From: Bacteroidota bacterium
GTDB lineage: Bacteria; Spirochaetota; Spirochaetia; JABMQR01
Direction: 5' to 3'
NCBI GenBank assembly: GCA_013202335.1
Contig: JABMQR010000005.1
Location: forward strand, 1-11,907
DNA length: 11,907 nucleotides
Positions 1-5,973 of the stretch are shown piece after piece. The notes under the pieces were generated by a model, which had not been told where the DNA came from, ran no database searches, and saw only the letters and a program-made list of their open reading frames with translations. Position 1 is the first letter of the stretch, and each line of letters begins with the position of its first letter. The position numbers and the translations under genes are program-made.

Positions 1-194
1 CAAAACTCCAGGATATGTATAGGGTAGGAAAATGCTTAACAGCATTTGATCTTGGGAGTTTTGCTAAGGCAAAACTCCAGGATATGTATAGGGTAGGAAT
101 ATGCTTAACAGCATTTGATCTTGGGGGTTTTGCAGAGGCAAAACTCCAGGATGTCTGTAAACACTAATGCGTAGCATTTAATCGTAGAGTTTTG
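1..194. repeat. Three tandem palindromic units, 69-base period
   Basis: Units start at 1, 70 and 139, each opening with CAAAACTCCAGGAT and closing with a GAGTTTTG-like arm (ending at 63, 132 and 194). Units 1 and 2 are nearly identical; unit 3 is shorter and diverged but keeps both outer arms and an inner hairpin. The inner hairpin in unit 1 is AAATGCT-TAAC-AGCATTT; in unit 3 it is AATGC-GTA-GCATT. The outer stem is CAAAACTCC with GGAGTTTTG, extended by AGGAT against ATCTT with one wobble pair. The closing arm of one unit can instead pair with the opening arm of the next (GGAGTTTTGC-TAAG-GCAAAACTCC), so two exclusive folds exist. No coding role is apparent. It lies downstream of nrdR and may be a REP-like element or a structured transcript; the first unit may continue left of the window. 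Confidence 0.8.
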
Positions 195-216
195 TAAAGA
201 AAAAGTGGAAACTTTT
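189..216 (-). terminator. Possible weak terminator of nrdR
   Basis: Just past the nrdR stop, the - strand reads AAAAGT-TTCC-ACTTTT followed by UCUUU. This is a six-pair AT-rich hairpin with a broken U run, so at best a weak intrinsic terminator. The palindromic units beyond it may matter more for stopping or protecting the transcript. Confidence 0.28.
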
Positions 217-223
217 AAAGTCT

Positions 224-697
224 CTAACTATTATTATTTTTTGGAACTGATAATTTTTCAATTTCATGAAGGAACTGGCTAATATTATCAAACATCCTAT
301 ATACAGAGGCAAACCGAACATACGCAATAGGGTCAACTTGATATAACTTATGGAGGACAAGCTCCCCAATATCATGTGATTTAATTTCTCGTTTGCTTCC
401 AGCTTGAATCATTGAGATATCTTCAATTTCATGTATAAGATTTTCAACAACACTTTGACTTATATCTCTTTTTTCCAGTGAAGTCTGTATTCCTTTTTCA
501 AGTTTGAGAATATCAAAAGGCTCGCGTCTGCCGTCCCTTTTTATAACCATAACTGGTTTTTCTTCGATTCTTTCGTATGAAGTATAACGGTAATGACAGT
601 TTAGACACTCCCGCCTTCTTCTTATGGTTGAACCACTGGAATTTTGTCTGGATTCCAGAACTTTATCATCCATATTCCCGCAATGTGGACAGTGCAT
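224..697 (-). CDS. nrdR: NrdR, transcriptional repressor of ribonucleotide reductase genes
   Basis: A 157-residue protein of the normal NrdR length. The N-terminal zinc ribbon has Cys3-x2-Cys6 and Cys31-x2-Cys34, with the basic stretch RRRR at 26-29 between the pairs. An ATP-cone follows from about residue 47 (VMVIKRDGRREPFD) to about 137, and the family's AS-V-YR-F signature is present near the end. By family knowledge, NrdR senses ATP/dATP through the cone and represses nrd promoters by binding NrdR boxes; no nrd gene lies in this window. The ATG is supported by GGAGA seven bases upstream on the - strand (705-709). It is divergent from the ACT-domain gene and is ordinary chromosomal context, not part of the CRISPR locus. 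The asparagine-rich tail (KNNNS) is unremarkable. Confidence 0.96.
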   Translation of the reverse strand: MHCPHCGNMDDKVLESRQNSSGSTIRRRRECLNCHYRYTSYERIEEKPVMVIKRDGRREPFDILKLEKGIQTSLEKRDISQSVVENLIHEIEDISMIQAGSKREIKSHDIGELVLHKLYQVDPIAYVRFASVYRMFDNISQFLHEIEKLSVPKNNNS

Positions 698-747
698 ATT
701 TTTATCTCCAATACTTTTTGTAGAATGTAATATATGGTACTATACTA

Positions 748-760
748 TCATAAATTATGA
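748..760. promoter_or_regulatory. AT-rich palindrome in divergent promoter region
   Basis: TCATAA-A-TTATGA is a perfect inverted repeat between nrdR and the divergent ACT-domain gene. It lies upstream of the nrdR start, where that gene's promoter should be, and could be an operator. It does not resemble the NrdR box consensus, and an AT-rich palindrome of this size can arise by chance. Confidence 0.25.
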
Positions 761-803
761 ATTTTTGGGAGCAGCAATATTTTGTTTCTTATGTGATTAT
801 CAG

Positions 804-833
804 TTGCAATTTTCCTCCTATTGATACTATAAT
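804..833 (+). promoter_or_regulatory. Sigma-70-like promoter of the ACT-domain gene
   Basis: TTGCAA (804-809), an 18-base spacer and a perfect TATAAT (828-833) form a good housekeeping-type promoter. Predicted transcription starts near 840, leaving about 27 bases before the TTG start at 867. Confidence 0.55.
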
Positions 834-866
834 AACATAAAGTTCTTATAGTAACAGGATGTGTAA

Positions 867-1514
867 TTGAAAACCATTAGCAGTATTGTAAAAAAGATTA
901 TTGAAACAAAACCTTTTATCCATGAATCAATGGCCAGAGGTATAATTAGTTTTGGGAATTTGGCAGATATTTTACTTCCGGAGATTGAGAAGTTTTATGA
1001 TGGAGAAGTAAAGAATTCAGCTGTGGTAATGGCCCTCAGGCGATATGGCAGCGAGTTGAAGAAAAAAGAAAAAGAATTAAATATCACTGAAATTAGTTAT
1101 GAAATTACCATCAAGACAAATATACTCGATATAAATATTGAAAAAAGAGCAACACTTTTAAGTAAATTGACCAAACTTTATCAGCTGGTTGCGCTTGAAA
1201 AAGGCGATTTCCTGAATGTAACTATTGGCAGTAATGAGGTGGGTATAGCAATCAGTCAGAAGTATTCTGCAGAACTAAACAAAATGCTGACAGGGGAGAC
1301 GATACTGCATCATAAAACTGATCTGGTTGCTCTAACAGTGATTTTTTCGGGTGATTTTCTCTATACACCGGGTGTCATTTATGAGGCGGTAAGAAAACTT
1401 GCATGGGAACATATTAATGTTCTTGAAATGGTCTCAACCATGAATGAATTAACTTTTGTCATTAACCGTAGTGATTCAGCTAAAGCATATGAAGCATTGC
1501 AGATGTTTTTGTGA
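867..1514 (+). CDS. ACT-domain protein, function unknown
   Basis: A 215-residue soluble protein. Residues 1-70 are helical and basic and contain the pattern AVVMALRRYG, which could be a small helical or winged-helix module. Two ACT-like beta-alpha-beta units follow, at roughly 75-145 and 150-215; the second (LVALTVIFSGDFLYTPGVIY... through LTFVINRSD) has the typical ACT pattern seen in the regulatory tail of aspartokinases. No kinase domain is present, so any 'aspartate kinase' label would be misleading. ACT domains usually bind small molecules such as amino acids, so ligand sensing is a reasonable inference, but the ligand and output are unknown. The start is TTG, preceded by AGGAT at 856-860 with six bases spacing. 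It has its own promoter, and I see no reason to tie it to CRISPR function. Confidence 0.85.
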   Translation: MKTISSIVKKIIETKPFIHESMARGIISFGNLADILLPEIEKFYDGEVKNSAVVMALRRYGSELKKKEKELNITEISYEITIKTNILDINIEKRATLLSKLTKLYQLVALEKGDFLNVTIGSNEVGIAISQKYSAELNKMLTGETILHHKTDLVALTVIFSGDFLYTPGVIYEAVRKLAWEHINVLEMVSTMNELTFVINRSDSAKAYEALQMFL

Positions 1515-1574
1515 AATTTTTTTGCTATAATCAGTAAATTGGTATAATATTACGAAAGATGAGATTGAGTAAAA

Positions 1575-1610
1575 GGCAATTGTCAAAAATCTGATATTAT
1601 TGTAATTGCC
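1575..1610. promoter_or_regulatory. Imperfect inverted repeat upstream of WYL regulator
   Basis: GGCAATT (1575-1581) and AATTGCC (1604-1610) are perfect inverted arms around 22 bases, with a further CAA/TTG pairing inside. TATAAT hexamers at 1526-1531 and 1543-1548 lie just upstream. The arms could be an operator or a leader hairpin for the regulator gene; there is no U run, so a terminator is unlikely. The rest of 1515-1734 is non-coding. Confidence 0.3.
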
Positions 1611-1666
1611 ACAGTTCCTCACTAAAACGATTCCGGGGAGAGTTGGAAATAATCAGCATGTTTCAG

Positions 1667-1693
1667 TTGCGGTTATTGGTGACTTCTTATAAT
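1667..1693 (+). promoter_or_regulatory. Candidate promoter of WYL regulator gene
   Basis: A perfect TATAAT lies at 1688-1693, with TTGCGG at 1667-1672 as the nearest -35-like hexamer. The 15-base spacing is shorter than usual, which suggests an activator-dependent or weak promoter, or a chance hexamer. Predicted transcription would begin near 1700, 35 bases before the gene. Confidence 0.3.
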
Positions 1694-1734
1694 GTTAGCT
1701 TTTTGTTGCTTACATAGTATAGCAAGGGGTTGTT

Positions 1735-2712
1735 TTGAAAACAGGGGTCTCCAGGGCAGAAAGATTATTACAGATAGAAAGTATTATTTTAAGCCGTCCG
1801 GGCATTAGACGCTCAGAGCTCTCTACACGGCTTGGAGTGCATAGATCGACAATCGGCAGGGATATTAATGAGATTTCGGTTCTTTATCCCTTAACTGAGG
1901 ACGATGAAGGCGGACTCACCTTTTTCGATGGTTATTCGCTGGATTCAATAACCTTTTCATCTTACGAGGCAGTTTACGTATATCTTGCCTGTAAGCTGAT
2001 AACAGATACCCTGGACAGACACAGTCCTTATGCGGCTTCGGCCATCCGTAAACTTGGGGCTGCCATACAGAAAGTCTCCCCTTCATTAAGCAAAGTGATG
2101 ATTCATGATGCTGATAAACTGGATGGGAACAGGCAAATTGTTGATAAAACCTTCCTGTCCGCTCTCGAAGGGTTAACCCAGGCATGGATAAAACATGAGC
2201 TTGTAAGGCTGGAATACAACTCCCCAACCCATAAAGAGATCAGATTATATGATGTAGGAATTATAAGCATCCTACCAAATCGTTTGGGTGGGACTTTTGT
2301 CGTACTCACCTATCAAAAACATGAGAAAAAGTTGCGTCTTTTCCGTATAGACAGGATAAAAAGTGTCACTTCCCAGAAACAAAAATTCGAGATTCCTGAT
2401 AACCTTGAAGTGGAAAGAAAATTAAGCGAGGCCTGGAGCATCTGGTTTAAGGAAGGCAATCCGGTACCGGTTAAATTGAAATTTTCCTCGAGGGTTGCAG
2501 GACGGGTCAGGGAGTCCCAATGGCATACCTCCCAGGAAATATCAGATTTAGATAATGGAGGGGTTCTTGTAGTTTTTGAAATTTCCGAACCCGAAGAGAT
2601 GTACCCATGGATTCGCGGATGGGGTATGGATGTGGAAATCCTTGAGCCGGAATACTTGCGGCAGCGGTTTATTGAGGAAATAAAAGAAATGTATAAAATA
2701 TATGGAATTTAA
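1735..2712 (+). CDS. WYL-domain transcriptional regulator, candidate CRISPR-Cas regulator
   Basis: A 325-residue protein. Residues 8-60 form a winged helix-turn-helix (RRSELSTRLGVHRSTIGRDI). The middle, about 150-215, is a WYL domain ending in LRLFRIDRI (200-208), which matches the conserved arginine-bearing segment of that family. The C-terminal 70 residues look like the WCX extension (PWIRGWGMDVEILEP). The name-giving Trp-Tyr-Leu is replaced by Phe-Val-Val at 188-190. WYL regulators are known to bind ligands, often nucleic acids, and several sit beside CRISPR-Cas loci. The start is TTG with AAGGGG at 1724-1729, five bases upstream. It lies 70 bases before cas3 on the same strand, with a perfect inverted repeat between them. 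Its GC content, about 48-55% in the lines I counted, is above the 28-40% counted in cas genes, so its history may differ. Whether it activates or represses cannot be read from sequence. Confidence 0.85.
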   Translation: MKTGVSRAERLLQIESIILSRPGIRRSELSTRLGVHRSTIGRDINEISVLYPLTEDDEGGLTFFDGYSLDSITFSSYEAVYVYLACKLITDTLDRHSPYAASAIRKLGAAIQKVSPSLSKVMIHDADKLDGNRQIVDKTFLSALEGLTQAWIKHELVRLEYNSPTHKEIRLYDVGIISILPNRLGGTFVVLTYQKHEKKLRLFRIDRIKSVTSQKQKFEIPDNLEVERKLSEAWSIWFKEGNPVPVKLKFSSRVAGRVRESQWHTSQEISDLDNGGVLVVFEISEPEEMYPWIRGWGMDVEILEPEYLRQRFIEEIKEMYKIYGI

Positions 2713-2727
2713 GTTTTTGTTTCGTAT

Positions 2728-2748
2728 CTGTTGCAGTAGGTGCAACAG
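2728..2748. promoter_or_regulatory. Perfect inverted repeat upstream of cas3, candidate operator
   Basis: CTGTTGCA and TGCAACAG are exact inverted arms separated by GTAGG. The site lies just after the WYL regulator stop and 34 bases before the cas3 start. A -10-like TAGAAT follows at 2762-2767, so the palindrome would cover the -35 zone of a cas operon promoter. There is no U run, so it is not a terminator. It is the natural candidate binding site of the neighbouring WYL regulator; this is inference from position and symmetry. Confidence 0.55.
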
Positions 2749-2782
2749 GGGTGGGGTAGGATAGAATAAAAAGGTAGACGGT

Positions 2783-5251
2783 TTGAAAAAAAAGAGTAAA
2801 ATATATAATATAATAGCGCATCAACGGGATAAAGATGGGCAAAAACAATCAGTTTCTGAACATCTTATAGCAGTTTCTAAACTTGCAAGAATATCTACTG
2901 GTAAAATTGGGTTGCCATTAATAGGGGAGCTTTGCGGTTTATTACACGATCTTGGTAAGTATAGTCAGGAGTTTCAGCATTATATTAATTCAGCACTTGG
3001 TAATATCGACCCTGATGCAGAAGAGTATGTTGATGCCAATGGGAAAAAAGGTAAAATTGATCATTCTACAGCAGGAGCGCAGCATGTCTGGCAAAAATTA
3101 CAGGAAGGAGTATCTGTAAGAAGTCTTATCGCTCAGATTGTTTCACTTTCAATAGCCTCTCATCACTCAGGTCTTCTTGACTGTATTTCTCCTGATGGGC
3201 TGGATAAATTTTCTATTCGTATTGGAAAAAATGATAATAAAACTCACTATACAGAAGTTGTAGAAAATTGTGAGAAACCAATTCTTAGTAGAATTCATGA
3301 AATTATTATTGTACCTGATTTGATACATGAATTTGAAGATGCTGAGAAAAAAATTAAACGTATTACAAAGGTTACTCATAATTTTCAACGAGGACTTCTT
3401 ACAAGATATATTTTCAGCTGTCTTTTAGACGCAGACAGAACAGATACTGCTGATTTTGAAAGACCTGATGATGCAGCCCTGCGATTTAATAGTCAATATC
3501 CTGCCTGGGAAAATTTCATTTTTCTTCTAGAAAAACGCCTTACTCTGTTTAAGAATAGAAATATAGTAGATGAAATTCGTGCAATTGTTTCTATGGAGTG
3601 TCACAATCGCGGAAAGGATAATCAGGGTATTTTCTCACTTACAGTTCCAACGGGTGGTGGAAAAACACTTGCATCGCTTCGTTTTGCATTACAGCATGCT
3701 CACAAACATAACCTTGATCGAATTTTTTATATCATTCCATACACTTCCATTATTGATCAAAACGTACGTGAAGTTCAGAAAATTTTCCATTCACTCTCAG
3801 AAAGGTATGGGGTAGAGTTGGTTTTAGAACACCACTCCAATCTAACTCCTGAAAACAGAACAGAACAAGAGACAACAACTCAAAAACTCCTTTCAGAAAA
3901 CTGGGATTCTCCAATAGTTTTTACGACTTCGGTACAACTCTTAGAAACTCTGTTTAGTGGTGGTACACGAAGTGCACGACGAATGCATCAATTAGCAAAC
4001 TCTGTTATCATTTTTGATGAGATACAAACTCTTCCTGTAAAAACGGTTCATCTATTTAATAATGCAATGAATTTTCTAACTGATGTATGCAATAGTTCAG
4101 TATTACTTTGCACTGCAACTCAACCACTCCTGCATAAGGTTGATAGAAAAAAAGGAGCAATTGCTTTATCAAAAGAAGGTGAAATTATCTCCAATATTCA
4201 CAACCTTTTTGCAAAATTAAAAAGAGTTAATGTTATTGACAGGACAAGGGTTGAAGGTTGGAGTTCAGAAGATGTTGCTGGTCTTATCAAAGATGAACTA
4301 GAAAAAAGCAGAACAGTTCTAACTATTGTGAATAGTAAAAAATCTGCAAAAGAACTCTATATACTCTGTCAGAATTTCGATGCAACTATTTTTCATTTAA
4401 GTACAGATATGTGTTCAGCCCATCGGGTTGAAATATTAAATGAGATAAAAGAGAAGATTGATCCGGAGAATGAAAATATAGAAAAAATTATTTGTATCAG
4501 TACTCAACTTATTGAAGCTGGTGTTGATGTCGATTTTGGTTCTGTAATTCGATATTTAGCAGGACTCGACTCTATCGCTCAAGCAGCAGGACGATGTAAT
4601 AGAAACGGTCGAAGAGATTTTGGCGAGGTGTCAATTGTAAATCATGCAACTGAAAATATTAATAAGCTTAAGGAGATTAAAATTGGACAGGATGTAACAA
4701 CAAGGGTTCTAAGTGAGTATAAAAACAGCCTGAGTGATTTTGGAAATTCACTTTTAAGTCCACAAACTATTGAAAGATATTTTGAGTACTACTTTTTTAA
4801 TAGAAAAGATTTGATGAGTTATCCGGTATCCTCTAATAAAAATGTGCAGGAGGACACTCTGTTAGAGATGCTTTCCAAAAACGAGAAAGCTGTGAGAATA
4901 CACAATAATTCCGAACCTCTACCTCAATCTTTTGCAACAACCGGTAAGCTTTTTAAAGCTATTGATTCTTACACTCAAGGTGTAATAGTTCCTTATGGCG
5001 AAGGAAAAGAGATAATAACAGAGCTCTGTGCATCACAGGATATATCAAAAGAGTTTAAGTTGATAAAAAGAGCTCAAAGATTCTCGGTTAACTGTTATGA
5101 TTATACTATAAAGTCATTAGATGCCGGAGGGGCCCTTTATAATATTCAGGATAGTGGAATTTTTTATCTGGATGATGAGCATTATAGTTCATCATTCGGT
5201 TTGTCGTTAGAACCAGTAGAAACAAATTCGAATACTAGTTTTATGTGCTAG
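2783..5251 (+). CDS. cas3: Cas3, CRISPR HD nuclease-helicase
   Basis: An 822-residue fused HD nuclease and superfamily 2 helicase. By family knowledge, the Cascade complex recruits it to nick and unwind target DNA. HD residues are all visible: His27, His55-Asp56 in LLHDLGK, His94, and His127-His128. Helicase motif I is TPTGGGKT-like (PTGGGKT, 289-295), motif II is DEIQ (412-415), motif III is TAT (444-446) and motif VI is QAAGRCNRNGR, starting at Gln600. No frameshift or missing residue is seen, so it should be active. The start is TTG, with AAGG at 2771-2774 and eight bases spacing. It is the first gene of the operon; cas5c follows after 20 bases. Length and organisation fit type I-C. Confidence 0.97.
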   Translation: MKKKSKIYNIIAHQRDKDGQKQSVSEHLIAVSKLARISTGKIGLPLIGELCGLLHDLGKYSQEFQHYINSALGNIDPDAEEYVDANGKKGKIDHSTAGAQHVWQKLQEGVSVRSLIAQIVSLSIASHHSGLLDCISPDGLDKFSIRIGKNDNKTHYTEVVENCEKPILSRIHEIIIVPDLIHEFEDAEKKIKRITKVTHNFQRGLLTRYIFSCLLDADRTDTADFERPDDAALRFNSQYPAWENFIFLLEKRLTLFKNRNIVDEIRAIVSMECHNRGKDNQGIFSLTVPTGGGKTLASLRFALQHAHKHNLDRIFYIIPYTSIIDQNVREVQKIFHSLSERYGVELVLEHHSNLTPENRTEQETTTQKLLSENWDSPIVFTTSVQLLETLFSGGTRSARRMHQLANSVIIFDEIQTLPVKTVHLFNNAMNFLTDVCNSSVLLCTATQPLLHKVDRKKGAIALSKEGEIISNIHNLFAKLKRVNVIDRTRVEGWSSEDVAGLIKDELEKSRTVLTIVNSKKSAKELYILCQNFDATIFHLSTDMCSAHRVEILNEIKEKIDPENENIEKIICISTQLIEAGVDVDFGSVIRYLAGLDSIAQAAGRCNRNGRRDFGEVSIVNHATENINKLKEIKIGQDVTTRVLSEYKNSLSDFGNSLLSPQTIERYFEYYFFNRKDLMSYPVSSNKNVQEDTLLEMLSKNEKAVRIHNNSEPLPQSFATTGKLFKAIDSYTQGVIVPYGEGKEIITELCASQDISKEFKLIKRAQRFSVNCYDYTIKSLDAGGALYNIQDSGIFYLDDEHYSSSFGLSLEPVETNSNTSFMC

Positions 5252-5271
5252 TAATTCAAAGGAGATTGCCT

Positions 5272-5973
5272 ATGAAAAATCAGATAGAGTTCAAAGTTTT
5301 TGGGAAATTTGCGCTCTTTACCGATCCTGTTACGCGGATAGGTGGTGAAAAGTGCAGTTATCATATTCCAACCTATGAAGCTCTTAAGGGTGTTGTGAAA
5401 TCTATATACTGGAAGCCAACACTTACTTGGTATATCGATAGAGTTCGGGTTGTAAAACCAATTAGAACTCAAGCAAAAAGTGTAAAGCCTTTGAAATATG
5501 GCGGTGGTAACGATCTCTCGATCTACACCTATCTTGTTAATGTGGAGTATCAGGTGCAAGCTCATTTTGAGTGGAATGAGTTGCGTTCAGATATGGCAAA
5601 AGACCGTATTGATGGAAAACATTTTGCTGTAGCTAAAAGAATGGTCAATAAAGGTGGTCGCCAGGATATTTTTTTAGGTGTCCGTGAGTGTCAATCGTAT
5701 GTTGAACCGTGTGAATTTGGCGAAGGTGATGGAGCTTACGACCATCTTGATGAACTCGGTTACGGTCTAATGTTCCATGGGTTTGATTATCCTGATGAGA
5801 CTGGTATCAACGAACTCCATAGTCGATTTTGGCGACCGACAATGCAAAAAGGTTTTATAGATTTCCCTCGTCCTGAAGAATGTGATATCCGAAAATTTGT
5901 CCGTGATATGATACCAGACCCTCCAAAATCTGAAGGACTTCAAGAGGAGGGGTTATTAGATGAGTTGGATTGA
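5272..5973 (+). CDS. cas5c: Cas5c (Cas5d), pre-crRNA endoribonuclease and Cascade subunit
   Basis: A 233-residue RAMP protein. In type I-C systems Cas5 replaces Cas6: it cuts each repeat and stays on the 5' handle of the crRNA. From the ATG at 5272 the residues Tyr46 (SIYWKP), Lys116 and His117 (DGKHF) fall at exactly the catalytic positions described for Bacillus halodurans Cas5d. This supports both the activity and the chosen start. An upstream in-frame GTG at 5245 would add nine residues but lacks a suitable ribosome site, whereas AAAGGAG at 5258-5264 sits seven bases before 5272. The N-terminal FKVFGKFALFTDP is typical of the family. Its last 14 bases overlap cas8c, indicating coupled translation. 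No cas6 is present in the window, as expected. Confidence 0.96.
   Translation: MKNQIEFKVFGKFALFTDPVTRIGGEKCSYHIPTYEALKGVVKSIYWKPTLTWYIDRVRVVKPIRTQAKSVKPLKYGGGNDLSIYTYLVNVEYQVQAHFEWNELRSDMAKDRIDGKHFAVAKRMVNKGGRQDIFLGVRECQSYVEPCEFGEGDGAYDHLDELGYGLMFHGFDYPDETGINELHSRFWRPTMQKGFIDFPRPEECDIRKFVRDMIPDPPKSEGLQEEGLLDELD

Noticed and set aside
1..194. Tandem palindromes as integron attC sites or a second CRISPR array.
   Set aside because: They lack the attC core GTTRRRY/RYYYAAC boxes and have no variable spacers; units 1 and 2 are almost identical along their full length, as tandem repeats are.
1916..2309. Open frames on the - strand inside the WYL regulator, and similar antisense frames inside cas3, cas8c, cas7c and cas1.
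   Set aside because: They lie within well-supported genes and show no recognisable domains or ribosome sites, so they are shadows of the real coding frames.
2728..2748. The inverted repeat before cas3 as an intrinsic terminator of the regulator gene.
   Set aside because: The stem is followed by GGGTGGGGTAGG rather than a T run on the + strand, so it does not fit an intrinsic terminator.
5245..5271. Upstream GTG start adding nine residues to Cas5c.
   Set aside because: It overlaps the end of cas3 without a ribosome site, while AAAGGAG is well placed for 5272, and catalytic residue numbering matches the known enzyme only from 5272.
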